Positions 34,763 through 44,181 of a DNA stretch of 64,000 bases are shown one piece after another. A program made the translations under genes and the position numbers. The notes under the pieces are model-generated. The model was not told the DNA's origin. It searched no databases and saw only the letters and a program-made list of their open reading frames with translations. Location of the stretch: the NCBI RefSeq assembly GCF_000720485.1, contig NZ_JOAX01000014.1, positions 62,001 to 126,000 of the forward strand, given 5' to 3'. The stretch is from Streptomyces ochraceiscleroticus (GTDB taxonomy: Bacteria; Actinomycetota; Actinomycetes; Streptomycetales; Streptomycetaceae). The number at the start of each line of letters is the position of its first letter. Within the stretch, counting starts at the first letter, position 1.

Positions 34763-36439
34763 ATGCGGTGGGTGGTGGGCGAGTCGGCGAACGGGGGTGT
34801 GCGGCTGTGTGCGGTGGACGAGGCAGGAGCGGCCGTCGGTGCGGTCGTCGAGGAGCCGGATTTGGTCACGGCCGTGCGGGCGCGGCCGGACGTGGAGCGC
34901 TGGGTATGGCGGTCCACGGCGGAGTCGTACCGCAAGCTGCTCGCGGCCGGGGTGCGGGTCGAGCGGTGTTACGACGTCGAGGCCGCCGAGGCCCTGCTGA
35001 TCGGCCACGAGGAGGGCCAGTCCGGTCAGCCGCGGTCGCTCGCGGCGGCCTGGGCGCGGCTGCGCGGCCTGCCGGTGCCGGAGGACCCGCCCGTGCGGAC
35101 CGCGGAGACGCAGCCCTCGCTCTTCGAGCCGGGCCCGGTCCCGCTGCCGCCGGGCACGGACGAGTTCACGGCGCTGCGGGAGGTGTACGCGGGCCAGCTC
35201 GCGCGCACGGAGAAGACCGAGCGGCCGGAGCGGATGCGGCTGCTGCTCGCGTCGGAGTCGGCCGGGATGCTGGTCGCCGCCGAGATGCACCGGGCCGGAG
35301 TGCCCTGGCGCGCGGACGTGCACCGCGCGCTCCTGGACGAGCTCCTCGGCGAGCGCTATCCGCGCGGCCTGGAGCCGCAGCGGCTGGCCGAGCTGGCGGA
35401 CGAGGTGTCCCATGCATTCGGGCCGGGCGTGCGGGTCCGTCCCGACCTGCCGGCCGACATCATCCGGGCCTTCGCGCAGGCCGGCATCAAGCTGGCCTCC
35501 ACCCGCAAGTGGGAGCTGCTCCGCATCGACCATCCGGCCGTCGCCCCGCTCCTGGAGTACAAGAAGCTCTACCGCCTGCACACCGCGCACGGCTGGTCCT
35601 GGCTCCAGCAGTGGGTGCACGAGGGCCGGTTCCGCCCGGAGTACCTGCCCGGCGGCACGGTCTCCGGGCGCTGGACGACCAACGGCGGCGGCGCGCTGCA
35701 GGTACCCAAGGTGATCCGGCGGGCGGTGGTCGCCGACCCCGGCTGGCGGCTGGTGGTCGCGGACGCCGACCAGATGGAGCCGCGGGTGCTGGCGGCCGTC
35801 TCCCGGGACCGCGGCCTGATGGAGGTCGCGGGCAGCGGCCGGGACCTGTACGCCGACCTGGCGGCCCGCGCCTTCGGCGGCGACCGCGCACAGGCCAAGC
35901 TCGCGCTGCTCGGCGCGATCTACGGCCAGACCTCGGGCGACGCGCTCAAGCACATGGCGGACCTGCGGCGCCGGTATCCGGCAGCGGTGGCGTACGTGGA
36001 CGACGCGGCGCGGGCCGGCGAGGAGGGCCGCCTCGTGCGCACCTGGCTGGGACGTACGAGCCCGCCCGCCTCGGTGGCCGCGCCCGACGAGGCGGGCCTG
36101 CCCCAGGAGGAAGCCCCGCCCTCGTACGGCAGCACCGCGGGCGCCCGGGCCCGCGGCCGCTTCACGCGCAACTTCGTCGTACAGGGCAGCGCCGCCGACT
36201 GGGCGCTGCTCGTCCTGGCCGCGCTCCGCCGGTCGCTGCACGACGCCGGCATGCAGGCCGAGCTGGTCTTCTTCCAGCACGACGAAGTGATCGTGCACTG
36301 CCCCGAGGAGGAGGCGCCCGCCGTCGCGCAGGCCATCACCACGGCCGCCGACCTCGCGGGCCGCCTCGCCTTCGGCCCCACCCCGGTCCGCTTCCCGTTC
36401 ACCACGGCGGTGGTGGAGTGCTACGCGGACGCGAAGTGA
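34763..36439 (+). CDS. Short family-A DNA polymerase (3'-5' exonuclease-like/polymerase)
   Basis: A 558-aa actinobacterial polymerase A paralogue. Residues 1-130 are an exonuclease-like domain without recognisable DEDD acids; no 5' nuclease. The polymerase part shows motif A as VVADADQMEPRVLAAVSRD, motif B/O-helix as RAQAKLALLGAIYGQTSG and motif C as VFFQHDEVIVHCP. Compared with DYSQIELR, K...FG..YG and VHDE of Pol I, the Tyr of motif A, the O-helix Phe (here Leu) and Val (here Gln) differ, but both catalytic Asp are kept. It may serve repair or translesion synthesis; role unproven. ATG at 34763 follows CTCACAGC. Confidence 0.85.
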   Translation: MRWVVGESANGGVRLCAVDEAGAAVGAVVEEPDLVTAVRARPDVERWVWRSTAESYRKLLAAGVRVERCYDVEAAEALLIGHEEGQSGQPRSLAAAWARLRGLPVPEDPPVRTAETQPSLFEPGPVPLPPGTDEFTALREVYAGQLARTEKTERPERMRLLLASESAGMLVAAEMHRAGVPWRADVHRALLDELLGERYPRGLEPQRLAELADEVSHAFGPGVRVRPDLPADIIRAFAQAGIKLASTRKWELLRIDHPAVAPLLEYKKLYRLHTAHGWSWLQQWVHEGRFRPEYLPGGTVSGRWTTNGGGALQVPKVIRRAVVADPGWRLVVADADQMEPRVLAAVSRDRGLMEVAGSGRDLYADLAARAFGGDRAQAKLALLGAIYGQTSGDALKHMADLRRRYPAAVAYVDDAARAGEEGRLVRTWLGRTSPPASVAAPDEAGLPQEEAPPSYGSTAGARARGRFTRNFVVQGSAADWALLVLAALRRSLHDAGMQAELVFFQHDEVIVHCPEEEAPAVAQAITTAADLAGRLAFGPTPVRFPFTTAVVECYADAK

Positions 36440-36606
36440 GGCGCGGCACGTCCGGAGGAGCGGGCGTGCCGGGCGTACGGCGGTACGCCCGGACCAGGGG
36501 TCGGCGCCCGGGCAGGCTCTAAACTCCGAGGAGGCCCCGGTGCGGCCGGCCGGGCCGTGAGGACGTGCGAGGACGTGGCTGACCGCCAGCCGGGAGAGGA
36601 CGAGCG

Positions 36607-37491
36607 TTGACCGGTACCGAAGGGACTGCCGACGGCACTGCCGAGGGGACTCCTGACGCCGTGCCCCCGGCCGACGACGCCGCGCCCGCCGCCGGCGACG
36701 CCGCCTCCCCGGCCAAGCTCGGCCCCAAGGACCGCCGGAAGCGGATCGCGGACCGGGTGCTGGCCGAAGGCCAGGTCAGCATCGAGGACCTGGTCAAGGA
36801 GCTGGGCGTCAGCCAGATGACCGTCCACCGTGACCTGGACACCCTGGAGCACCAGGGCTGGCTGCGGAAGGTGCGGGGCGGCGCCACGGCCGCGCCCAAT
36901 GCCCTGTTCGAGTCCAACGCGCGCTGGCGCGGCAATGAGCAGGTCGCGGCGAAGGAGGCGATCTGCGCGGCCGCGCTGGCCATAGCGGAGCCCGGCCAGG
37001 CGGTGATCATCGACGACTCCAGCACGGCCCTGCCGCTGGCCCGCTCACTCTCCGGACGCGGCGCGTACACCGTGATCACCAACTCCCTGCAGGTGATCAA
37101 CGAGCTGGCCGACGAGCCCGACATCCGGGTGATCGCGCTGGGCGGCGAGTACCACGCCGCGTTCAACGCCTTCCTCGGCATGTCCACCGCCGACATCGCG
37201 CGCAGCTTCCGCGCCGATGTCGCCTTCCTGTCCACCTCCGCCGTCGACAACGGCCACTGCTACCACCAGGCCCAGGAGAACGTCCTGGTCAAGCGGGCCC
37301 TGATGGCGGCGGCCCGGCGCAAGGTGCTGCTCGTGGACCACTCCAAGTTCAGCCGCCAGGCGCTGTACGAGCTGGCTCCGCTGTCCGACTTCGATCTCGT
37401 CATCTCCGACCAGGATCTTCCGCAGGAGGAGCAGGAGGCGCTTCAATCGCTGGGAGTGCGCTACGAATTGGTGGCGACGAGCGGCGGCTGA
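36607..37491 (+). CDS. DeoR/GlpR family transcriptional regulator
   Basis: A 294-aa DeoR regulator: helix-turn-helix DRRKRIADRVLAEGQVSIEDLVKELGVSQMTVHRDLDTLEHQGWLRKVRGGA, then the sugar-phosphate sensor domain (IIDDSSTALPLARSLSGRG, VAFLSTSAVDNGHCYHQ, VLLVDHSKFSRQALYELAPLSDFDLVISDQDL). A 40-residue Ala/Asp-rich N-terminal extension is unusual. TTG at 36607 follows GGGAGAGGAC about 7 nt away. It is followed at 15 bp by the RidA gene, and the pair is likely co-transcribed; target regulon not visible. Confidence 0.88.
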   Translation: MTGTEGTADGTAEGTPDAVPPADDAAPAAGDAASPAKLGPKDRRKRIADRVLAEGQVSIEDLVKELGVSQMTVHRDLDTLEHQGWLRKVRGGATAAPNALFESNARWRGNEQVAAKEAICAAALAIAEPGQAVIIDDSSTALPLARSLSGRGAYTVITNSLQVINELADEPDIRVIALGGEYHAAFNAFLGMSTADIARSFRADVAFLSTSAVDNGHCYHQAQENVLVKRALMAAARRKVLLVDHSKFSRQALYELAPLSDFDLVISDQDLPQEEQEALQSLGVRYELVATSGG

Positions 37492-37506
37492 GGCGGAGGC
37501 GGAAGC

Positions 37507-37908
37507 ATGAGCGAGCTGGAGCGGATCAACCCACCGCGGCTGTCCCCGCCGACCGGCTTCAGCCACGCCGTGCGAGCCCCCTCCGGCACGCTCGTCCTGC
37601 TCGCCGGGCAGACCGCGCTGGACGGCGCCGGCCGGATCGTCGGCACGGGCGTCGTCGAGCAGTTCGAGCAGGCACTGACGAATCTGCTGGCCGCCGCGGA
37701 AGCGGCCGGCGCGGGCCCCGCGGACCTGGCCAAGCTCACGGTGTACGCGGTGGACGTGGCCGACTACCGCCGCAACGCCGCGGCCATCGGCCGGGTATGG
37801 AAGCGGCTGGCCGGCAGCGACTATCCGGCGATGGCCGTGATCGGCGCGACCCGGCTGTGGGACGAGGCCGCGCTCGTCGAGATCGAGGGCATCGCGGTGG
37901 TGTCCTGA
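37507..37908 (+). CDS. RidA family enamine/imine deaminase
   Basis: A 133-aa RidA (YjgF/YER057c) protein that hydrolyses reactive enamines from amino-acid catabolism. It shows LVLLAGQTALDGAGRIVGTGVVEQFEQALTNLLAAAEAAGAGPADLAKLTVYAVD and YPAMAVIGATRLWDEAALVEIEGIAVV. The catalytic Arg of RidA (R in a ..TRL.. loop) is present as ATRLWDEAALVEIE; substrate specificity is unknown. It ends 23 bp before a strong terminator. Confidence 0.88.
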   Translation: MSELERINPPRLSPPTGFSHAVRAPSGTLVLLAGQTALDGAGRIVGTGVVEQFEQALTNLLAAAEAAGAGPADLAKLTVYAVDVADYRRNAAAIGRVWKRLAGSDYPAMAVIGATRLWDEAALVEIEGIAVVS

Positions 37909-37930
37909 AAGGCTGCGGTCCGCCGAAAAT

Positions 37931-37972
37931 CGGAAGGGGCCCGGTCCGCCGTAGCGAACCGGGCCCCTTCCG
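37931..37972. terminator. Terminator between RidA and acyltransferase genes
   Basis: A 15-bp perfect stem (CGGAAGGGGCCCGGT / ACCGGGCCCCTTCCG) with a 12-nt loop between converging genes. Confidence 0.8.
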
Positions 37973-38002
37973 AGGTCGCGCGGACTTGCCGCGCTCAGTG
38001 CG

Positions 38003-39169
38003 TCACTTCCGGTGGCGGGCCGCCTCGGCCGGGTCCTTCTTGAAGGCCCAGGCCATCTTCGGTTCCATCGCCCAGCGGAACATCCGTTGCACCGGTGGGG
38101 TGCACAGCACGGTGATGAGCGCGCCCGCGAAGAGGGTGAGCACGATGGCGCCCCACGGAGTGTGGATCCAGTCCCAGTCGTCGTACCAGCCCCAGAAGCG
38201 GGAGCCCTTGGCGAGGAAGCCGTGCAGCAGGTAGCCGTACAGCGTGCCGGCGCCGAGGGCGGTGCACCACATCGTGCGGCCCGGGATCCAGGCGAAGAAG
38301 CACGCGACCAGGACGAGCGAGCAGCCGAACATCGCGAGGGTCATGACCGCGCCGCTCCACCACGGGGCGGCGAGCTCCTGGGCGGCGTCGCGGTGGTAGA
38401 ACCACGCGGCGTTCATCCGGGGTGCGGCCCAGTAAGCGAAGACCAGCGCGCTCGCGAAGACCGGCACCGCGAGGATGCGGGCCCGCTTGTTGCGCACGAT
38501 CAGGAAGTGCTCGGGCTTGAGGTTCAGGCCGATGACGAAGAACGGCAGGAACTGCAGCACCCGCTGGAGGTCGAGGTCGTTGCCGATGTTCGGCGAGACG
38601 GACGCGAGGACGGCGATGGCCAGGGCCAGCGGGACCGGCCAGCGCACGACCTTCCAGATCGGGGTGGTGAGCCGCCAGATGAACAGCGCGATCAGGAACC
38701 AGGTCAGATACCAGGGGTCCAGCAGGCTGAAGTCGTAGCCCGGGTCGTTGTCCGCGTACCGCTTGAACAGCGTGTACGCGACCTCGAAGAGGATGTACGG
38801 CACCGCGACACCGGTGATCAGCCGCTGCAGCCGGTCCTTGCGCATGTCGAAACTGCGCGAGAAGTAGCCGGAGATGATGATGAACGCCGGCATGTGGAAG
38901 GCGTACACCGTGATGTAGAGCGCCGCCGCCGACCGGCTGCCGTCCCGCAGCGGTTCCCACGAGTGGCCCATGGCCACCAGCACGATCGCCAGGTACTTGG
39001 CGTTGTCGAAGAAGGCGTCCCGCTGCTTGCCGTTCTTCGACGGCTCGGTGCTCTTCCGTCCGGCCTGCTGCGCTCCGCCCGTTACCGCGGCGTCCGCCGG
39101 CTGTGGTGCGGTCCGCGTCGGCGGGAGGGGGCTGCGCCGCTCACTGTGCGGCTGCGCGAGATTGTTCAC
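38003..39169 (-). CDS. Acyltransferase 3 family membrane protein
   Basis: A 388-aa protein with about ten membrane helices. It begins with a hydrophilic Pro/Ala-rich tail, then the diagnostic DAFFDNAKYLAIVLVAMGHSWEP (catalytic His in MGHSW) and FHMPAFIIISGYFSRSFDMRKDRLQRLI. Family members acylate sugars, polysaccharides or antibiotics at the membrane. GTG at 39169 (VNNLAQPHSERRSP) has a strong GGGGAGGGGAC just upstream. Acceptor unknown. Confidence 0.88.
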   Translation of the reverse strand: MNNLAQPHSERRSPLPPTRTAPQPADAAVTGGAQQAGRKSTEPSKNGKQRDAFFDNAKYLAIVLVAMGHSWEPLRDGSRSAAALYITVYAFHMPAFIIISGYFSRSFDMRKDRLQRLITGVAVPYILFEVAYTLFKRYADNDPGYDFSLLDPWYLTWFLIALFIWRLTTPIWKVVRWPVPLALAIAVLASVSPNIGNDLDLQRVLQFLPFFVIGLNLKPEHFLIVRNKRARILAVPVFASALVFAYWAAPRMNAAWFYHRDAAQELAAPWWSGAVMTLAMFGCSLVLVACFFAWIPGRTMWCTALGAGTLYGYLLHGFLAKGSRFWGWYDDWDWIHTPWGAIVLTLFAGALITVLCTPPVQRMFRWAMEPKMAWAFKKDPAEAARHRK

Positions 39170-39349
39170 GTCCCCTCCCCCGGGCAACCCAGGGAGAGAA
39201 TTCTCCGTCTTACCGGAATTGCGGGGAGCGAGGCAGCTGAGAACATCAGAGGCACCCTAGCCCGGCACACCGAATCCCGTAAATCGTCTCCTCACATGCT
39301 TCACATGCCATGTACGTCACACGGTGACCGGTGAGTACGAAGGGGCAGG

Positions 39350-40243
39350 TCAGAGGATGACGCCGTCGACGCTGTAGGCCGAGAACGCCCGCTTGGCCTG
39401 ACCCACCGACACACCCCAAGTGTGCACCTCCAGGCGGTCGGCGTGCGGTCCCCACAGGCTCTGCACAGCGGACACATAGGCCGAACTCAGGCTCTTGTAC
39501 GGCGGATTGATCCAGTCGGCGAACCGGGCGTACTCCGGGAGCTGCGCGCGGCTCGGCGTGCCGAGCACCGCCGTCCGCACGTCCGGCTGCAGGGTGTGCA
39601 CGCGGCGGACGGCGGCGACGCCGAAGCTCTGGATGACGAGCCCGTCCATCACATGGGTCGCGTCCAGCCATCCGGACGACCGCAACTGGGCGAGGATCTG
39701 CTTCTCGATACCCGGGTACTTCTCCGGATTCTTGATCTCCAGCAGGAGGCGCTGGTCGTTGCGTTCCATCCGGTTCAGGTACGAGGCGAGGGTGGGCACC
39801 CGCTCCCCCGCGAACTTCTTGCCGAACCAGCTCCCGGCGTCCAGCCTGGCGATCTCGGCCGCGGTGAAGTCGCCCACCCGCCACGGCGACCGGTCGGGAT
39901 AGACCTTCTCCACATTGGTGGTGCGCTTGAGCGTGGCGTCGTGGATGACGATCAGCTTGCCGTCCTTGGTGCGCTGCACGTCGTTCTCGACCCACTCCAC
40001 GCCGCGCCGGTCGGCCTCGTCGACCGCGGCGAGGGTGTTCTCGGGGGCGTACTTGGCGGCGCCCCGGTGTGCGATGACCGTGGGGCCGTCGAGCGGCAGC
40101 CCCTTCTTGGCGGAGACCAGGCGGACCGGGGCCGGCGGGGCGGCGGCGACACCACCGCCCTGGACGCCCGCGTCAGCGGCGAGCACCGCCGCGAAAAGAA
40201 GGACGAGACCGGCTGCGGCGCTGCGGACGGCGCTTCGGAGCAT
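39350..40243 (-). CDS. Secreted glycerophosphodiester phosphodiesterase
   Basis: A 297-aa GDPD hydrolysing glycerophosphodiesters to glycerol-3-phosphate. It starts with a signal peptide (MLRSAVRSAAAGLVLLFAAVLAADAG), then the GDPD motifs VIAHRGAAKYAPENTLAA and EWVENDVQRTKDGKLIVIHDATLKRTTN (E..D, HD metal ligands). ATG at 40243 has AGGAGG about 5 nt upstream. It may supply phosphate from lipid headgroups or teichoic-type polymers; no PHO box recognised in the region. Confidence 0.92.
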   Translation of the reverse strand: MLRSAVRSAAAGLVLLFAAVLAADAGVQGGGVAAAPPAPVRLVSAKKGLPLDGPTVIAHRGAAKYAPENTLAAVDEADRRGVEWVENDVQRTKDGKLIVIHDATLKRTTNVEKVYPDRSPWRVGDFTAAEIARLDAGSWFGKKFAGERVPTLASYLNRMERNDQRLLLEIKNPEKYPGIEKQILAQLRSSGWLDATHVMDGLVIQSFGVAAVRRVHTLQPDVRTAVLGTPSRAQLPEYARFADWINPPYKSLSSAYVSAVQSLWGPHADRLEVHTWGVSVGQAKRAFSAYSVDGVIL

Positions 40244-40485
40244 GGGACCTCCTGGACGCTGGCGGCGGGCCTCGCGTGCCGACCGGAGCGGACCACCCAC
40301 CCCTGCCAGGTACCGGAGCCCATGACAACTCCCACCACAATTGCACCAGTTTATCCGTTTTCCTATTCGTGTGCGCCAGGCGGGCTAAGCAGACCCGGTG
40401 CAATCAGGACACGGACGGCACCCGACAAGGGGTAAATACGAGGGGTAATTCACTGGCCATGGATTGAGCGCGCCGGCCCAGCACG

Positions 40486-43400
40486 TCACACGAGGGTGCG
40501 CAACTCCGGCAGCACATCGGCGTCCGTTCCGTCCAGCGCCTTCAGCGACAGCCGCCACTGCTCGTCCGATTCCGCCGCGCGCCCGAGGGTGCGCAGCACG
40601 TGCCCGTACTCGTACCGCGCCTTGCCGGCGGTGTACGCGTCGCCGCGCAGCTCGGCCAGGTCCAGCAGCGTCTCGCACTCCCGCGCGGCCCGCTCCGCCC
40701 GCGCCAGCGTGCGCAGCGCGCGGATCAGCCCGAGGCGCGTCTCGGAGACCGTGTGCCAGTCGGTGGAGTCCTCCAGCGAGCGCAGCGCCTCCTCGAACTG
40801 ACCGACCGCGGCCTCCGGTTCACCGAGCGTGAGGTAGGCGCAGCCGATGTTGCAGCGCGCCGTCTGCTGCAACCGTGCGCTGTCCAGCCGGACGCCCGCC
40901 TCCAGGCTCCGCCGGTGGTACTCGATGGCCTTGCGCGCGTCGGTCAGTTCGTAGAGGTTGCCCAGGTGGCTCAGGCAGATCGCCACCGCGTGGTCGTCGC
41001 CCAGCCGGTGCGCGTACGCGAGCGCCTCCTCCTGCGCCGCCGCCGACTCCTCGGCCCGCCCCAGTACATACAGGAGCAGCCCCCGGTTGCTGAGCACCCG
41101 CTGCAGCCACTCGTCGTCACCGAGCAGCCGCGACCGGGCGATCGCGTCGTCGATCAGTACGAGCGCCTTCTCGTAGCGCCCCGACATGAAGTACGCGCTG
41201 GCCAGGTCGCTCATCGCCACCACCTCGGCGCCCGCGTCCCCCGACTCCCGGGCCCCTGCTCGCGCCAGGTCGCTGAGATTGGCCAATTCCTGTGTGCGTC
41301 CGCGGCGTTGCAGATAGGGCGCGAGCATCCGTACGAGCGTCACCGCAGCGTCCCTGCCGTACTCGGTACGGACGTGCCGCGCCACCAGGCCGCTCATGAC
41401 GGCCAGCTCCCGGTCGCCCCAGCAGAACGCCGCCTCCGCGTCCGCGAACGGCGCCGCCGCCTCCTCCGGCTCGCCCGCCAGCCGCAGCGCCTGGAAGGGC
41501 GAGGGCGGCAGGAGGACCCGTACGGACTGCGCGGCCCGGGCGGCGAACCACTCCACGCCGCGCCGCTCCGCCGCCTCCCGCTCCGCCGCGTCCTCGTGCT
41601 GCGCCGCCAGTTCCCGCGCGAAGTCCCGCACCAGGTCGTGCGGCGCGTACCGGCCGAACGCCACCTCCTCCAGCAGCGCCACGTCCACCAGCCGGTCCAG
41701 CGCGGCACAGGTCCGCCGGGTATCGGCGTCCATCAGCCGGGCTGCCAGCTCCGTCTCGTACTCGGGCAGGTCCAGCGCGCCCATCCGGCGCAGCGCCAGC
41801 GCCGCGTCCCGGTCGGCCGGGCGCTCCGACGCCACCAGCGCGTCGTACGCGACGGCCAGCGAGCGCCGCACGCTCAGATCGTCGTACTCCAGGTGGTCCA
41901 GCCGCCCTTCCTGCCCGTCCAGCAGCTCCACGAGCGCCTCCACGGTCAGCGCGCGGCGGGCCGCGAGCCGCGCGGCGACCACCCGCAGCGCCAGCGGAAG
42001 CTGCCCGCACAGCTCCGCCAGCCGCCGGGCCGCCGGGCTGTCCGCCGGTACCCGGCCGTGTCCCGACACCCGGCTGATCAGGTCCACGCTGTCCCGCTCG
42101 GCGAGCCGGGCCAGCGGCAGGTGCACCGCGCCGTCCAGCGCGGCCAGCGGCGACCGGCTGGTGACCAGCACCGCGCAGCCGGGGCCCGCCGGGAGCAGGG
42201 GCCGCACCTGGGCCGCGCCGGCGGCGTCGTCGAGGACGAGGAGGGTACGGGCCCCGGCGAGCGTCGAGCGGAGCAGCGCCGAGGCGGCGTGCACCTCGTC
42301 GGGCACCCGCCCGCTCGGCACCCCGAGGTCGCGCAGCAGCACCTCCAGCGCCTGGAGCGCGCTCATGGGCGCGACGCCGGGGTTGGCGCCGTGCAGATTG
42401 AGGAAGAGCTGTCCGTCCGGGTACTGCTCGCGCAGCCCGTGGGCGACGTGCACGGCCAGCGCGCTCTTCCCGACGCCCGCCATGCCGCTGAGTACGGCGG
42501 TCGCGGCCCGGCCGCCACGCGGGGCCAACGCCTCGTACAGCGCGGCGACCTGCTCGTCGCGGCCGAGAAAGGGGTCGGGCGGGGGCGGGAGTTGGGCGGG
42601 CCGGTGGGCGGTCTTCGGTTCCGTGGCGGTGGCGGGCCCCACGGGCGTGCCTACGGCGACGCCCTCGACGGCGTCCTCGGCCGCGTCCCCCTCGGCCGGC
42701 TCCGGGTCTGGGTCCTCCCGCAGCACTCCCGGGACCGCCTCGTCCTCCCGCAGCACCTCCTGGAGCGCTTCCTGGACGGCAGCGCCCGGCTCGACGCCCA
42801 GTTCCTCCACCAGCCGCCGGCGCAGCGCCTGGAAGACCGCGAGCGCCTCCGCCTGCCGGCCCGTCCGGCGCAGTACCAGCATCAACTGGCGGTGGAAGCC
42901 CTCCCGCAGCGGGTGCTCGGTGGCCAGCCGGCACAGCTCGGGGGCCAGCCCGCCGTGCCGCCCCAGCCGCAGCTCGGCCTCGTACCGCCACTCCAGCAAC
43001 TGGAGCCTTTCCTCCTCCAGTTGCTGCACGAACGGCTGCGCGTCCAGCGCGTCGGACACCTCGGCCGGCAATCCGTCCAGCGGACGGCTGCGCCACAGCG
43101 CGGACGCCGTGGCGGCCTCCCCGAGCACCGCGGCCCAGTCAGTACGGGCATACGCCTCCCGGGCACGCCGTACCGCAGCGGTGAATTCCGTGCTGTCCAG
43201 CTCCCCCGCGCCGACCCGTAGCAGATAGCCCGGGGCCACCGACCTGAGCCGGCCGTCGCCGTCCGCGCCGAGCGTCCGGCGCAGCCGCGTGACGTGGTTG
43301 TAGAGCGAGGCGTTGGCCGAGGCCGGCGCGTGCCCGCCCCAGAGCGCCTCCTTGAGCACGTCGACCGGTACGACGCGGTTCGCGCGCAAGAGGAGGGCGG

Positions 43401-43491
43401 CCAGCAGCGCCTGGCCCTTCGCGCTGTTGAGGGGACGGGCCCCGCCCGCGCCGTCGTACACCGTCAGCGGGCCCAACAGGCCGAACCGCAT
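40486..43491 (-). CDS. AfsR/SARP-family pleiotropic regulator (BTAD-NB-ARC-TPR)
   Basis: A 1001-aa regulator of the large SARP class. N-terminal trans_reg_C winged helix (MRFGLLGPLTVYDG..., KGQALLAALLLRANRVV; residues 1-95), bacterial transcriptional activation domain (about 96-245), an acidic linker, NB-ARC ATPase with Walker A GMAGVGKSALAV (near residue 335) and Walker B TLLVLDDA, and C-terminal TPRs (about 650-1000). AfsR itself is similar in size, so this may be AfsR or a paralogue. Such proteins switch on antibiotic clusters in response to phosphorylation or ATP. ATG at 43491 with GGAGGAG upstream. Confidence 0.9.
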   Translation of the reverse strand: MRFGLLGPLTVYDGAGGARPLNSAKGQALLAALLLRANRVVPVDVLKEALWGGHAPASANASLYNHVTRLRRTLGADGDGRLRSVAPGYLLRVGAGELDSTEFTAAVRRAREAYARTDWAAVLGEAATASALWRSRPLDGLPAEVSDALDAQPFVQQLEEERLQLLEWRYEAELRLGRHGGLAPELCRLATEHPLREGFHRQLMLVLRRTGRQAEALAVFQALRRRLVEELGVEPGAAVQEALQEVLREDEAVPGVLREDPDPEPAEGDAAEDAVEGVAVGTPVGPATATEPKTAHRPAQLPPPPDPFLGRDEQVAALYEALAPRGGRAATAVLSGMAGVGKSALAVHVAHGLREQYPDGQLFLNLHGANPGVAPMSALQALEVLLRDLGVPSGRVPDEVHAASALLRSTLAGARTLLVLDDAAGAAQVRPLLPAGPGCAVLVTSRSPLAALDGAVHLPLARLAERDSVDLISRVSGHGRVPADSPAARRLAELCGQLPLALRVVAARLAARRALTVEALVELLDGQEGRLDHLEYDDLSVRRSLAVAYDALVASERPADRDAALALRRMGALDLPEYETELAARLMDADTRRTCAALDRLVDVALLEEVAFGRYAPHDLVRDFARELAAQHEDAAEREAAERRGVEWFAARAAQSVRVLLPPSPFQALRLAGEPEEAAAPFADAEAAFCWGDRELAVMSGLVARHVRTEYGRDAAVTLVRMLAPYLQRRGRTQELANLSDLARAGARESGDAGAEVVAMSDLASAYFMSGRYEKALVLIDDAIARSRLLGDDEWLQRVLSNRGLLLYVLGRAEESAAAQEEALAYAHRLGDDHAVAICLSHLGNLYELTDARKAIEYHRRSLEAGVRLDSARLQQTARCNIGCAYLTLGEPEAAVGQFEEALRSLEDSTDWHTVSETRLGLIRALRTLARAERAARECETLLDLAELRGDAYTAGKARYEYGHVLRTLGRAAESDEQWRLSLKALDGTDADVLPELRTLV

Positions 43492-43753
43492 GCTGCTCCT
43501 CCGTACCGGCCGACCCGTTGGCCACATGGTTGGGCACATGTTAGTCAGCCGTTGGACCCGTCCGATGAGATCGTCACATCGGATCCGGCCCGTCGGTGCG
43601 CCGGCGCGCACACCGCCCGTCGGGGGAGCGCAACCGCCGAGCCGGATCCGCAGCCATATACCGCCATCGGCCGGCCAGGGGTCCGGAGGTTTTGGCGGCC
43701 ATCGAAGAGTGACAGGCTCTGGGGGACCGGTCAGGGACGACAGGGAGCCACGC

Positions 43754-44143
43754 TTGGAGAGCGATCAGAGCGGCCAGATCGACCAGAGCGACGACAGCGG
43801 CAGCAGCGGCCGCGGCGGCGACGGACGCGGCGATGGTGACGGCCGCGGCGGCGACGAGGGACGTGCGGGCGCCCGCGACGGCGCCCCGGACGAGGCCGTA
43901 CGGCAGCAGGCCGTCACCCTCGTCCAGCGCATCCTGGACGGCGAGTACGACGGCGAGGCCGGGCTCTATGCCCACCTGGACTGGCTGGAGCAGGCCCTGC
44001 AGTGCCGTTACGTCAGCGACTTGATCTTCTGGCCCGACGTACCGCCCACCGCCCAGGAGGTCGTGCGGCAGGCGCTCGCCTTCGGCCCGGCCATCCCGCG
44101 GCCGCGCGACTGCCCGCCGGACCGTACGAACGCCGCTCGCTGA
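43754..44143 (+). CDS. Small protein resembling colicin-E9-immunity-type Streptomyces family
   Basis: A 129-aa protein: 50 residues of Ser/Gly/Asp/Arg low complexity, then QAVTLVQRILDGEYDGEAGLYAHLDWLEQALQCRYVSDLIFWPDVPPTAQEVVRQAL. The VSDLIFWP core followed by EEVV-type helix recalls small Streptomyces proteins labelled e9imm peptide (colicin-immunity-like); I recall this pattern but could not search. No toxin gene is adjacent. TTG at 43754 with AGGGAG 6 nt upstream. Confidence 0.55.
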   Translation: MESDQSGQIDQSDDSGSSGRGGDGRGDGDGRGGDEGRAGARDGAPDEAVRQQAVTLVQRILDGEYDGEAGLYAHLDWLEQALQCRYVSDLIFWPDVPPTAQEVVRQALAFGPAIPRPRDCPPDRTNAAR

Positions 44144-44181
44144 GCGCCGCCCGGTACTGCCTCACCGCAGGTGCGGCGCCC

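Noticed and set aside
40600..43221. 873-aa frame antisense to the AfsR-like gene
   Set aside because: Composition typical of the reverse frame of a high-GC gene; the minus-strand protein has clear domains.
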